Assembly: GCF_913774285.1 (NCBI RefSeq)
Contig: NZ_CAJYHX010000003.1
Location: 1-64,000 of the forward strand
DNA length: 64,000 nt
DNA from: an uncultured Sphingomonas sp.
GTDB taxonomy: Bacteria > Pseudomonadota > Alphaproteobacteria > Sphingomonadales > Sphingomonadaceae
Direction: 5' to 3'
In this document: in pieces, positions 9,276 to 17,904 of the stretch
Numbering within the stretch: the stretch's first letter is position 1
How the letters are laid out: every line of letters begins with the position of its first letter
Notes under the pieces: generated by a model
Database searches by the model: none
Told to the model about the DNA's origin: nothing
Seen by the model: the letters and a program-made list of their open reading frames with translations, nothing else
Position numbers and translations under genes: made by a program

Positions 9276-10832
9276 ATGCACACTACACGACGCGAGCTGT
9301 TGCTGGGCGCCGCTGGATCGCTGCTGGTGCTGGGTGCGCCGGGTATCGTCCGCGCACAGCAGGCGTTCCGCGCCTATCCCTTCACGCTCGGCATCGCGGC
9401 GGGTGACGCCTCTTCCGACGGCTTCGTGCTGTGGACGCGACTCGCCCCCGAACCGCTCGAGCCGCATGGCGGCATGCCGATGGTGCCGATCGCGGTGCAA
9501 TGGGAAGTCGCCGCCGACCCGGCGTTCAAGACGATCGCCGCCAAGGGCGAGGCGCTGGCCCGGCCCGAGCTCGGCCATTCGGTGCATGTCGAGGTCGCCG
9601 GGCTGCAGCCCGATCGGCCCTATTGGTATCGCTTCACCTGCGGCCGCGAGCGCTCGATGCGGGGGCGGGTCAAGACGCTGCCCGCTGCGGGGGCTTCGGT
9701 GGAAAAGGCGCGCTTCCTGGTCGCCGGCTGCCAGCACTACGAGCAGGGGCTCTACACCGCCTATGCCCATGCCGCGCGGGAGGATGCGGACTTCCTCTTC
9801 CATTACGGCGATTACATCTACGAGGGCCGCGGCAATCCGGTGGCGTTCGACTATGGCGGCAACCCGAAGAAGTTCATTCGCGCGCACGCCGGCGAGGAGC
9901 CGTTCAGTCTCGACGACTATCGCCGCCGCTATGCCCAGTACAAGACCGACACCGATCTCCAGGCCGCGCACGCCGCGACAGGCTGGTACGCCACCTTCGA
10001 CGATCATGAGATCCAGAACAACTGGGTTAGCGATCGCGACCAGAACGGCACCCCGCCCGAGGCCTTCCTGCTCCGCCGCGCCGCGGCCTTCCAGGCCTGG
10101 TACGAGCATATGCCGGTGCGCAGCACGTCGATCCCCAAGGGCGACAGCATCCAGGCCTATCGCCGCGCCCGCATCGGCGACTTGATCGACCTGCACCTGC
10201 TCGACACCCGCCAGTTCCGCACCGACCAGCCCTGCGACGACGGGTTCAAGCCGAAGTGCGCCGGCTGGGACGCGGCCGATGCGCAGGTACTCGGCACCGC
10301 CCAGGAGGCGTGGTTGGCCCGAAACCTCGCCGAGGGCAAGGCGCGGTGGAATGCCATCGCCCAGCAGGTGATGATGATGCCGCTCGATCGCCGCATGGGG
10401 GACGAGCCCGCGCCGATCCGCAACATGGACAGCTGGGGCGGCTATGACCTGCCGCGAGAGCGGCTGTTCTCGAAGTTCGCAGGGCACGGCAATGTCGTGG
10501 TGCTGACCGGGGACGAGCACCAGAATTACGCCGGCGAGCTGCGCACCCGCGCCGGCCAGGGCGAGGCGGTGGCGGTGGAGTTCGTCTCCACCTCGATCAG
10601 CTCGGGCGGCGACGGGGCGGATGTCCGCGCGGGGAGCGACAAGATCCTCGGCCGCAATCCGTATCTGAAGTACATGAACGATCGCCGCGGCTATCTGCTG
10701 TGCGACGTCACTCGCGACCAGTGGCAGGCGCAGTTCCGCACCGTCGACACGGTCAGCGAGCCCGGCGCGCCGGTGAAGACCGCGCGCACCGCGATCGTCT
10801 CCCATGGCCGGGCCCAGCTCGATTTCGCCTGA
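9276..10832 (+). CDS. phoD: Tat-exported PhoD-like alkaline phosphatase/phosphodiesterase
   Basis: PhoD enzymes are Ca/Fe-dependent phosphomonoesterases and phosphodiesterases acting outside the cytoplasm. The 518-residue product begins with a twin-arginine signal (TTRRELLLGAAG, hydrophobic core, cleavage after VRAQQ). It then has the PhoD N-terminal beta domain and the metallophosphatase core: HYGDYIYEGRG, TFDDHEIQNNW, LLDTRQFRTDQ and VVVLTGDEHQNYAGEL. The last motif has GDEH where GDVH is usual. I chose the ATG at 9276, preceded by AGGGAG, because it starts the Tat signal; the frame runs open to 8997. It is the first gene of a two-gene unit with the beta-helix gene, 100 bp downstream of operator 1. 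Phosphate control is not evident; a LacI-type regulator is more likely here. Confidence 0.92.
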   Translation: MHTTRRELLLGAAGSLLVLGAPGIVRAQQAFRAYPFTLGIAAGDASSDGFVLWTRLAPEPLEPHGGMPMVPIAVQWEVAADPAFKTIAAKGEALARPELGHSVHVEVAGLQPDRPYWYRFTCGRERSMRGRVKTLPAAGASVEKARFLVAGCQHYEQGLYTAYAHAAREDADFLFHYGDYIYEGRGNPVAFDYGGNPKKFIRAHAGEEPFSLDDYRRRYAQYKTDTDLQAAHAATGWYATFDDHEIQNNWVSDRDQNGTPPEAFLLRRAAAFQAWYEHMPVRSTSIPKGDSIQAYRRARIGDLIDLHLLDTRQFRTDQPCDDGFKPKCAGWDAADAQVLGTAQEAWLARNLAEGKARWNAIAQQVMMMPLDRRMGDEPAPIRNMDSWGGYDLPRERLFSKFAGHGNVVVLTGDEHQNYAGELRTRAGQGEAVAVEFVSTSISSGGDGADVRAGSDKILGRNPYLKYMNDRRGYLLCDVTRDQWQAQFRTVDTVSEPGAPVKTARTAIVSHGRAQLDFA

Positions 10833-10844
10833 CGGGGACAGCGA

Positions 10845-12647
10845 TTGGACGAAGGCAAGGGGGGCTGCCTGCCCGATGCAGGCCGGCGCACGGCGATCCG
10901 TCGCGCTGGCGATGCCGGGCTGGCGGCGATGGCAGTGGTCGCGGGGGCGCCGCTGCCGGTTCGCGCGGGGGAAGCGATGGCGCCGGAAACCACGCCCGAT
11001 TTCGGGCCGAACGTGCTGGTGGTCGATCCGGCAATGCCCGGCGGCGAAATCCAGGCGCGGATCGATGCGATCTTCGCGCAGCAGGAAGCGGCGCATTTCA
11101 CCGATCGCCGCTTCGCCATTCTGTTCAAGCCGGGTCGCTACACCACCGACGTGCGGGTGGGCTTCTTCACCCAGGTGCTGGGGCTCGGCACGATGCCGGG
11201 CGCGGTGACGATCGACGGGCATGTCCGCGTCAATGCCGATTGGCTCAAGGGCGACGCGCTCGCCAATTTCTGGCGCGGGGCCGAGAACCTCACCGCCCGC
11301 CCGCCCGAGGGGTGGGACCGCTGGGCGGTCTCGCAGGCGGCGCCCTATCGGCGTATCCACATGTTCGGCGATCTGGTGCTCGACGACGGCGGCTCCTCGA
11401 GCGGCGGCTTCCTCGCCGATTGCCGGATCGAAGGCACGATCCGCGCGGGGAGCCAGCAGCAATGGTATAGCCGCAGCAGCCGCGTCGGCGGCTGGCAGGG
11501 CGTCAACTGGAACATGATGTTCCAGGGGGTCCAGGGCGCGCCCGCCACCAGCTTCCCGCAGCCGGCGGTGACGACGCTGCTCCGCGTGCCGCTGCTCCGC
11601 GAGAAGCCGTTCCTCCAGGTCGACGCCGCCGGCAGCTGGTCCGTGTTCGTGCCCGCGTTGCGACGGGACGCGGAGGGGACGAGCTGGGCCGACGGACCGA
11701 CGCCGGGCAGCGCGCTGCCGCTCGCGCATTTCTTTCTCGCGCGGCCCGAAATGGACGCCGCCACGCTCAACGCCGCGCTCACCCGCGGCCAGCATCTGCT
11801 GTTCACCCCGGGCGTCTACCGGCTCGATGCGCCGCTGCGAGTGGCTGCGGCCAATCGCGTGCTGCTGGGCATCGGCCTTGCGACGCTGCAGGCGGTGCAG
11901 GGCAATGCGGTGCTGGAGATCGACGATGTCCCCGGCGTCACCATCGCCGGGCTGATGATCGATGCGGGTGTCGTCCGTTCGCCGGTGCTCGTGCAGGTGG
12001 GGCCACGGGGCTGCAGCGGCGACCATCGCCACAACCCGGTGCTGCTCGCCGACCTGTTCTTCCGCGTCGGCGGAGTGGAGGTCGGGAAGGTGGAGACCTG
12101 CCTCGAGATCAACAGCCACCATGTCCTTGCCGACCATCTGTGGATCTGGCGGGCCGACCACGGTGATGTCGACGGCACGCGCGTCCATGTCGGCTGGGAG
12201 GAGAGCACCGGCGACCAGGGGCTGGTCGTCAACGGCGACGACGTGACCGTGCATGCGCTGTTCGTCGAGCATTTCCAGCGCTACCAGACCTGGTGGCGCG
12301 GCGAGCGCGGGCGGACGTATTTCTACCAGAACGAGCTGCCCTATGATCCGCCGACCCAGACGGCCTGGATGGCGGGCCCCACCCGTGGCTGGGCAGCCTA
12401 CAAGGTCGATGACCGGGTGCGCGCGCACGAGGCGGTGGCGCTGGGGGTCTATGTCTATTTCCGGACCAATCCGCAGGTCGTGCTCGAAAGCGCGATCGAG
12501 GCGCCGGGGCGGCCGGGCGTGCGCTTCCGCCATGTGACGACGATGTCGCTGGGGGGCGGGGTCGGCACCATTGCGCATCTGGTGAACGATACCGGCGCGG
12601 CGGCGCGCCCGGGCGCGGTGCTGCAGCGGCTGCTCGCTTACCCTTGA
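10845..12647 (+). CDS. Exported right-handed beta-helix (pectin-lyase-fold-like) protein, function unknown
   Basis: The 600-residue product resembles secreted proteins often labelled 'coagulation factor 5/8 type domain' or wrongly 'adenylyl cyclase' in actinobacteria; this is recalled, not searched. Visible marks are FKPGRYTTDVRVGFFTQVLG (about residue 85), WAVSQAAPYRRIHMFGDLVL (about 165) and short repeating strands to the C-terminus, as in beta-helices. The N-terminus (GRRTAIRRAGDAG, a hydrophobic stretch, then VRAGEA) looks like a Tat-type signal. The frame is closed upstream by the phoD stop at 10830, so the only start before the signal is TTG 10845, with GGGGA six bases upstream. It is probably a polysaccharide-acting enzyme or binding protein. 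It converges with the MFS gene and overlaps its 3' end by ten bases. Confidence 0.8.
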   Translation: MDEGKGGCLPDAGRRTAIRRAGDAGLAAMAVVAGAPLPVRAGEAMAPETTPDFGPNVLVVDPAMPGGEIQARIDAIFAQQEAAHFTDRRFAILFKPGRYTTDVRVGFFTQVLGLGTMPGAVTIDGHVRVNADWLKGDALANFWRGAENLTARPPEGWDRWAVSQAAPYRRIHMFGDLVLDDGGSSSGGFLADCRIEGTIRAGSQQQWYSRSSRVGGWQGVNWNMMFQGVQGAPATSFPQPAVTTLLRVPLLREKPFLQVDAAGSWSVFVPALRRDAEGTSWADGPTPGSALPLAHFFLARPEMDAATLNAALTRGQHLLFTPGVYRLDAPLRVAAANRVLLGIGLATLQAVQGNAVLEIDDVPGVTIAGLMIDAGVVRSPVLVQVGPRGCSGDHRHNPVLLADLFFRVGGVEVGKVETCLEINSHHVLADHLWIWRADHGDVDGTRVHVGWEESTGDQGLVVNGDDVTVHALFVEHFQRYQTWWRGERGRTYFYQNELPYDPPTQTAWMAGPTRGWAAYKVDDRVRAHEAVALGVYVYFRTNPQVVLESAIEAPGRPGVRFRHVTTMSLGGGVGTIAHLVNDTGAAARPGAVLQRLLAYP

Positions 12648-13855
12648 GCGGGCTCGCGCACCGCGAGCATCACCAGCCCGCCCGCCAGGGTGAGGCCGGA
12701 GAGCAGGAACAGCAGCGGCGCGAAGCTGCCCGGCGTCGCCGCCACCCAGGCGATCGCGGTGCCGACCAGTGCGGGCAGCGTGTTGGTGAGGTTGAGGATG
12801 CCCAGGTCGCGGCCGCGATGGCGCTCGCTCGGCAGCTCCTGCATCCAGAACGCGCCGTGGAGCGCCATGAACAGCTGTGCGCCGACGCCGTAGACGAGGA
12901 ACCCCGCCACCGCGACGCTGCGCGTGCCCGCCAGGCCCATCACCAGCAGCCCGCCTGCCGTCACCGCGGCGGACGCGAGCAGGAAGGGCTTGCGGCGTCC
13001 GATCCGGTCCGAGAGGCGGCCGAGCAGCAGGGTGCAGGGCAGGGGCAGGAGCGTGGCGAGCACCAGCGTCCGCCCGACGAAGTCCGCAGCTTCGGCAGCG
13101 GTCTGGCGCGGGGGCAAGTCGGCGAAATAATAATAGAGGTAGAGCGTCAGCCCGTTGCCCGCCGACTGGAGCAGCAGCCGCGCGACCCATGCGGCGGCGA
13201 GGTTGCGGCGCGCCTGGACGCGGGGCAGGGGAGCAGGCTGCGGCGGCAGGCGACGCGCGGCGGAAAAGGCAAGCGGTGCTACCAGCAGCGCGATGCCGAG
13301 CGAGAGCAGCCCCAGCCGCAGGGTCTCGCTGGCGCCGGGCAGCTGGACCAGCCCCCAGGCCGTTGCTGCGCCGATCGGGTTGGCGAGCGCGAGCAAGCCG
13401 CCGGTGAAGCCCTTCTGCGCATCGGGAATCTCGTCTGCCATCAGCGCGAGCAGCGGCGCCAAGACCGCATTGGCGGCGCATTGCACCGCGACCACCGCGA
13501 AGGTCACGCCGACGGGCGACTCGGCGCGGGCGAACAGCGCATAGGCGAGCGCTAGGCCGAGCGTGCCGAGCAGCAGCCAGCCGCGACGTCCGCGCCCGCG
13601 CGCCAGCGAGCGATCGCTCAGCCAGCCGAAGCCGAGATTGGCGGCGATCGCGGCGACCGTGCCGATCGCGGCAACCAGCGTGAACAGGTTGAGCCGGTCG
13701 GCGCCGGCGATCGCCTCCACCTTGATCGGCAGGAACACCGTGAACAGCGGCAGATAGCCGATCGTCCCGCCCGCATTGGCCAGCGCGAACAGCAGCAGGA
13801 AGCGCCAGTGCCGCGCGGCGCCTTGGGCGGATACGGGGGGCGTCGGCGCGTGCAT
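12638..13855 (-). CDS. MFS transporter, probable sugar permease
   Basis: The 405-residue inner-membrane product has about 12 hydrophobic helices and the MFS loop motif twice in degenerate form: GWLSDRSLARGRGRRG near residue 60 and GRLSDRIGRRKP near 270. The start at 13855 (MHAPTPP) was chosen because the longer frame back to 14062 would translate the promoter and operator region. It is divergent from the TonB-dependent receptor with 234 bp between the starts, and convergent with the beta-helix gene. In TonB-linked loci of this type the MFS permease imports the oligosaccharide or monomer released in the periplasm. The substrate cannot be read from sequence. Confidence 0.88.
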   Translation of the reverse strand: MHAPTPPVSAQGAARHWRFLLLFALANAGGTIGYLPLFTVFLPIKVEAIAGADRLNLFTLVAAIGTVAAIAANLGFGWLSDRSLARGRGRRGWLLLGTLGLALAYALFARAESPVGVTFAVVAVQCAANAVLAPLLALMADEIPDAQKGFTGGLLALANPIGAATAWGLVQLPGASETLRLGLLSLGIALLVAPLAFSAARRLPPQPAPLPRVQARRNLAAAWVARLLLQSAGNGLTLYLYYYFADLPPRQTAAEAADFVGRTLVLATLLPLPCTLLLGRLSDRIGRRKPFLLASAAVTAGGLLVMGLAGTRSVAVAGFLVYGVGAQLFMALHGAFWMQELPSERHRGRDLGILNLTNTLPALVGTAIAWVAATPGSFAPLLFLLSGLTLAGGLVMLAVREPAQG

Positions 13856-13864
13856 GCAGCGGTT

Positions 13865-13893
13865 CGAATAGAGGTTGGCGCCCCATGTGCCAA
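13865..13893 (-). promoter_or_regulatory. Possible sigma-70 promoter of the MFS gene
   Basis: On the minus strand TTGGCA (13893-13888) and TATTCG (13870-13865) are separated by 17 bases. The predicted transcription start would fall within a few bases of the MFS start codon at 13855, giving an almost leaderless mRNA. It lies about 140 bp from operator 2 and is not covered by it. Confidence 0.35.
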
Positions 13894-14010
13894 CGTTGTT
13901 CCTGCCGCTTTTGGTGCGGCGGTCAGCGACTGCCGATGCTGCAACTTGACCGCGTGAAGATGACAGTCCTGAGAACGATCCCCCGCAAAAAACTACAAAA
14001 ATGTGACTTG

Positions 14011-14038
14011 TTGACCGCGTAACGGATCTTTGTATGTG
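14011..14038 (+). promoter_or_regulatory. Possible promoter of the TonB-dependent receptor gene
   Basis: TTGACC at 14011-14016 is followed after 16 bases by TATGTG at 14033-14038. The -10 box lies almost wholly inside the palindrome at 14034-14049, so a bound repressor would block it. A half-site-like ATGTGAC occurs at 14001. Confidence 0.4.
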
Positions 14039-14049
14039 AACGTTCACAT
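14034..14049. promoter_or_regulatory. Candidate LacI-family operator 2 (perfect 16-bp palindrome)
   Basis: This is the exact duplicate of the 16-mer ATGTGAACGTTCACAT at 9161. It ends 40 bases before the receptor start codon and overlaps the possible -10 box. Two identical 16-bp perfect palindromes at the promoters of one functional locus are very unlikely by chance. Confidence 0.78.
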
Positions 14050-14089
14050 CATGGCGGACCATGATTCATCCAACATGCGGGGAGCCAAT

Positions 14090-17077
14090 ATGACAGGGGT
14101 ACATGCAGGCAGGTCGATGCTGTGGCGCGCGGGCGTGTCCGCGCTCGCGCTGCTCGCGCTGCCGGGGATCGCAGCGGCGCAGGACGCGAATGGCGGAAGC
14201 GAAACCGAAGCCAATGGCGACATCGTCGTCACCGGCATCCGCGCTTCGCTGCGCGAATCGCTAGAACTGAAGCGCGACGCGCAGGGCGTGGTCGACGGCA
14301 TCACCGCCGAGGACATGGGCAAGTTCCCGGACACCAACCTCGCCGAATCGCTCCAGCGCATCACCGGCGTGTCGATCGATCGCTCGATCGGCGAGGGCTC
14401 GACCGTCACCGTCCGCGGCTTCGGCCCGAACTACAATCTGGTAACGCTCAACGGCCGCCAGATGCCGACCTCGACGCTCGACGGCGGCGCCACCGCGCCG
14501 ACCTCGCGCCTGTTCGACTTCGCCAACCTCTCCTCCGACGGTATCGCCGCGGTGGAAGTCTACAAGACCGGCCGGGCCGACATCGAATCGGGCGGCATCG
14601 GCTCGACGATCAACATCCGCACGCCGCGCCCGCTCGACAAGCCGGGCCTGCACGGCAGCCTGGCGGTCTCGGGCATGTACGACAGCTCGAGCAACGCCAA
14701 GAACACGCCGATCACCCCGGAAGCGTCGGGCATCGTCAGCGACAGCTTCCTCGACGATCGCATCGGCATCCTGATCGCCGGCACCTACCAGAAGCGCAAG
14801 GCGGGCAACAACGAAGCCTATGTCGGCTGGAAGAACGGCCGCACCGGTTCGGACAAGACCGGCGAGCTCGCCCAACCCGGCGATCCGCGCTACGCCAACA
14901 TCACCAACCGCCCGACCGGCGACCAGATCTACACCGTGCCGCAGAATGCCGGCATTGGCATCAACGACATCGAGCGCGAGCGGATCAACGGCCAAGCGGT
15001 GCTGCAGTTCAAGCCGTCCGACACGCTGACCGGCACGATCGACTATACCTATTCGCGCAACCGCGTGACGATGCGCAGCAACAGCATCGGCGTCTATTTC
15101 AACAACAACGACACCGTCAGCAGCTGGACCGGCGGCGCGGTGGCGAGCCCGATCTTCTACACCGAGCGGTTCAAGGCGAGCGAAGGCAAAGACGTTTCCT
15201 ACGTCAGCAACCTCAGCGCCAACCAGAGCGAGAACAACTCGATCGGCGCGAACCTGCAGTGGAAGCCCGAGGGGGCCTTTTCCTTCGAGCTCGACGGCCA
15301 TCATTCGACCGCCAAGTCGGGCCCGACCAACAAATACGGCACCAGCACCTCGGTGAGCACCGCGATCTTCGGCGCGGCGAGCCAGACGATCGACTTCACC
15401 CACTACATGCCGGTGCTCTCGATCAAGATGCAGCCGGGCATCGACCTGACCGACGCCTCGCGCATCCAGGCGACCGGCAATTCCTTCCGCAACGGCCTGT
15501 TCCGCGACGAGATCAACCAGGTCCAGTTCAAGGGCCGCTACGATCATGGCGGGCTGCTCGACAGCGTCGACTTCGGCATCTCCTATGTCGATAACAAGGT
15601 CCGCTCGGCCTATGGCTATCTCCAGAACAACACCTGGGGCGGCGCCGGTCCTGCCTCGGACCTGCCCGACAGCCTGTTTACCCTGGCGACCATTCCGGAC
15701 AAATATCCCGGCCTGAAGACCGACGGCAGCCTGCTGATCCAGCAGATCTACACCAAGAATTTCGAGACGCTGGTCGGCAATCTCGAGCGCCTCTACAAGA
15801 TGTGCTCGAAGCCGCAGAGCGGCACGCCGCTGGGCCCGGACACCTGCCTGGCGCAGTACACCGTCGATCGTCACATCTCGGAAAAGACGCTCGCGCCGTT
15901 CCTCCAGGCGAACGTGAAGTTCGACGCCTTCGGCCGCCCGGCGCACCTCTATGCCGGCGTCCGCTACGAGAAGACCTGGATCGACAGCGCGGCGCTGGTG
16001 CCCGTCGCCACCGGCACCAAGTGGGTCTCGGCGAACGAACTCAACGTCGTCTATTCGGGCAAGAGCGACTTCACCACCCTCAGCGGCGCGTACCAGAACT
16101 GGCTGCCGTCGTTCGACTTCGACATCTCGCCGCTGAAGAACGTCAAGCTGCGTGCGTCCTATGGCCACACCATCGCGCGGGCGGACTATGGCAGCCTGCA
16201 AGGCGGCCAGACGATCGACTCGCTGTTCCGCGTCGACGGCGGCACCGGCAGCCAGGGCAATCCGGGGCTGCTGCCGTACAAGTCGAAGAACCTCGATTTC
16301 TCGGCCGAGTGGTATTACCGGCCGGACAGCTACATCTCGGTCGGCTATTTCCACAAGTCGGTGGTCAACTTCATCGGCACCGGCCAGGTGAAGAAGCCGG
16401 TGTTCGGCCTGACCAACCCCGCCGACGGCCCGCGCTACAAGGCGGCGCTGGCGGCCCTCGGCGCAGGCGCGACCTCGAACGACATTCGCCAGTATATCTT
16501 CGCCAACTATCCGGGTTCAGTGAAGATCACCGGCGGCACGCCGGGCGCCTATACCGGCGACATCCTGGGGCTGCCCGAGGACGCCCCGGTGGTGTTCACC
16601 GTCAACACGCCGGTCAACAACAACCAGACCGCCAACGTCCATGGCTGGGAATTTGCCGTCCAGCACAGCTTCTGGGAGACCGGGCTGGGGATGATCCTCA
16701 ACTACACGATCGTCGACGGCGACGTGCACTATCGCAACGACCAGCCCGCCACGGTCAACCAGTTCGCGCTGGTCGGCCTGAGCGATACGGCCAATGTGAT
16801 CGGCTATTACGACAAGAACGGCATCCAGGCGCGCGTCGCCTATAACTGGCGTGCCGAGTTCCTGTCGGGCGCGGGGTCGAACCCGAGCTATACCGAGCCC
16901 TATGGCCAGATCGATGCTAGCGCGAGCTGGGAGGCGCTGCCACGCACGACCCTGTTCTTCGAAGGTATCAACCTGACCGGCGAAGGCCGCCGCGCGCACC
17001 AGCGGACCGATCGGTACGTGACCGTCACCGCGCCGGGCTATGCTCGCTACACGGTGGGCGTCCGCTACCGCTTCTGA
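14090..17077 (+). CDS. TonB-dependent outer-membrane receptor (Xanthomonas/Caulobacter type)
   Basis: This 995-residue outer-membrane transporter takes up a substrate with energy from TonB-ExbBD. It has a signal peptide (hydrophobic core LALLALPGIAAAQ, residues about 13-30) and a TonB-box-like DIVVTG. The plug domain (about 45-165) carries LAESLQRITGVSIDRSIGEG, TVRGFGPNYNLVTLNGRQMP and GGIGSTINIRTPRPLD. A 22-strand barrel follows, ending with VGVRYRF and a terminal aromatic residue. The ATG at 14090 is supported by GGGGAG five bases upstream; earlier in-frame starts would translate the operator. Family resemblance is to the TonB-Xanth-Caul group, which mostly imports carbohydrates. SapC and cupin-like genes follow, as often seen with this group. 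Confidence 0.95.
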   Translation: MTGVHAGRSMLWRAGVSALALLALPGIAAAQDANGGSETEANGDIVVTGIRASLRESLELKRDAQGVVDGITAEDMGKFPDTNLAESLQRITGVSIDRSIGEGSTVTVRGFGPNYNLVTLNGRQMPTSTLDGGATAPTSRLFDFANLSSDGIAAVEVYKTGRADIESGGIGSTINIRTPRPLDKPGLHGSLAVSGMYDSSSNAKNTPITPEASGIVSDSFLDDRIGILIAGTYQKRKAGNNEAYVGWKNGRTGSDKTGELAQPGDPRYANITNRPTGDQIYTVPQNAGIGINDIERERINGQAVLQFKPSDTLTGTIDYTYSRNRVTMRSNSIGVYFNNNDTVSSWTGGAVASPIFYTERFKASEGKDVSYVSNLSANQSENNSIGANLQWKPEGAFSFELDGHHSTAKSGPTNKYGTSTSVSTAIFGAASQTIDFTHYMPVLSIKMQPGIDLTDASRIQATGNSFRNGLFRDEINQVQFKGRYDHGGLLDSVDFGISYVDNKVRSAYGYLQNNTWGGAGPASDLPDSLFTLATIPDKYPGLKTDGSLLIQQIYTKNFETLVGNLERLYKMCSKPQSGTPLGPDTCLAQYTVDRHISEKTLAPFLQANVKFDAFGRPAHLYAGVRYEKTWIDSAALVPVATGTKWVSANELNVVYSGKSDFTTLSGAYQNWLPSFDFDISPLKNVKLRASYGHTIARADYGSLQGGQTIDSLFRVDGGTGSQGNPGLLPYKSKNLDFSAEWYYRPDSYISVGYFHKSVVNFIGTGQVKKPVFGLTNPADGPRYKAALAALGAGATSNDIRQYIFANYPGSVKITGGTPGAYTGDILGLPEDAPVVFTVNTPVNNNQTANVHGWEFAVQHSFWETGLGMILNYTIVDGDVHYRNDQPATVNQFALVGLSDTANVIGYYDKNGIQARVAYNWRAEFLSGAGSNPSYTEPYGQIDASASWEALPRTTLFFEGINLTGEGRRAHQRTDRYVTVTAPGYARYTVGVRYRF

Positions 17078-17081
17078 CGAT

Positions 17082-17113
17082 GGGGCCTTGGGGAGCCTAT
17101 ACCCCAAGGCCCC
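17082..17113 (+). terminator. Perfect stem-loop after the receptor gene (attenuator or processing site)
   Basis: GGGGCCTTGGGG at 17082-17093 pairs perfectly with CCCCAAGGCCCC at 17102-17113 around an 8-base loop. It starts five bases after the receptor stop. No T-run follows, so it more likely protects or partly attenuates the receptor mRNA than fully terminates it, allowing lower expression of SapC, the cupin gene and lacI. Confidence 0.7.
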
Positions 17114-17169
17114 TCCGGCCCGCCGCGCGACGTGCCAACGCCGCGGGCGGGGAACGGGGATTGCCACAC

Positions 17170-17904
17170 ATGAACGACCAACAGCTCGTGACCATCGACG
17201 ATCACCGTGCGGTCCGCATCGACCGGCGACGCGGCGCCGCGCTCGGCGATGCCCTCCAGCTCTGCCTCGTCGTGCCGGGCGAGTTCCGCCAGGTGCAGAA
17301 CGCCTATCCGATCCTGTTCCAGCGCACCGCCGCGCGCGACGGGTTCCAGGCGGTCGCGTTGTTCGGCTTCGCGCCCGAGGAGAATCTCTATCTGGAGGGC
17401 GATTGCTGGGACGCGCCCTATCTGCCGCTGGCGATGGCGACGCGTCCGTTCCTGATCGGTCCGCCGCCGGCGGGTGGCGACGTGCCGCAGCTCCATCTCT
17501 CGGCGGCGAGCCCGCGCGTGCTAGCGCCGGGCGATCCCGGCTATGCCGAGGCGTCGCCGCTGTTCGAGGACGACGGTACGCCGAGCACCTATCTCTCCGC
17601 CGTACTCGATGGGCTCGCCCAGCTCGATCACGGCTACCGCGCCGCGCCCGATTTCTTCGACGCGCTGGAGCGGCATGACCTGCTGGAACCCGTCTCGATT
17701 CGCTTCGACGATGCCGAGGGCAATGCCCGGCAGATCGTCGACTTCCACGGCATCCATGAGGAGCGGTTCGCCGCGCTCGACGGCGAGGCGCTGGGCGAGC
17801 TGCACCGCGACGGCCATCTGCTGCCGATCACCATGGCGCTGGCCTCGCTCGCCAATCTGCCGCTGCTGATCGGGCGACTCCAGCGCCGGGGTGCCGATGC
17901 CTGA
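17170..17904 (+). CDS. SapC family protein
   Basis: The 244-residue product matches the SapC-like family. It shows VVPGEFRQVQNAYPILF near residue 35, FGFAPEENLYLEG near 65 and a C-terminal LPITMALASLANLPLLIGR segment. The start MNDQQLV at 17170 was preferred over an upstream GTG/ATG frame because the 30 extra codons would cover the stem-loop. SapC-like genes frequently follow TonB-dependent receptors with JmjC/cupin-like or tryptophan-halogenase-like genes. The molecular role is unknown, though early work on Campylobacter SapC concerned surface-layer transport. It overlaps the next gene by eight bases. Confidence 0.85.
   Translation: MNDQQLVTIDDHRAVRIDRRRGAALGDALQLCLVVPGEFRQVQNAYPILFQRTAARDGFQAVALFGFAPEENLYLEGDCWDAPYLPLAMATRPFLIGPPPAGGDVPQLHLSAASPRVLAPGDPGYAEASPLFEDDGTPSTYLSAVLDGLAQLDHGYRAAPDFFDALERHDLLEPVSIRFDDAEGNARQIVDFHGIHEERFAALDGEALGELHRDGHLLPITMALASLANLPLLIGRLQRRGADA

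Noticed and set aside
9261..13886. A 1541-codon open frame on the minus strand across phoD, the beta-helix gene and the MFS gene
   Set aside because: It is antisense to two well-supported genes and out of frame with the MFS gene. The translation is rich in Arg/Ala/Gly/His with no domain. High GC content removes stop codons in such frames.
14261..16354. A 697-codon minus-strand frame opposite the TonB receptor
   Set aside because: Mirror of the receptor reading frame; Val/Arg/Asp-rich with no recognisable family.
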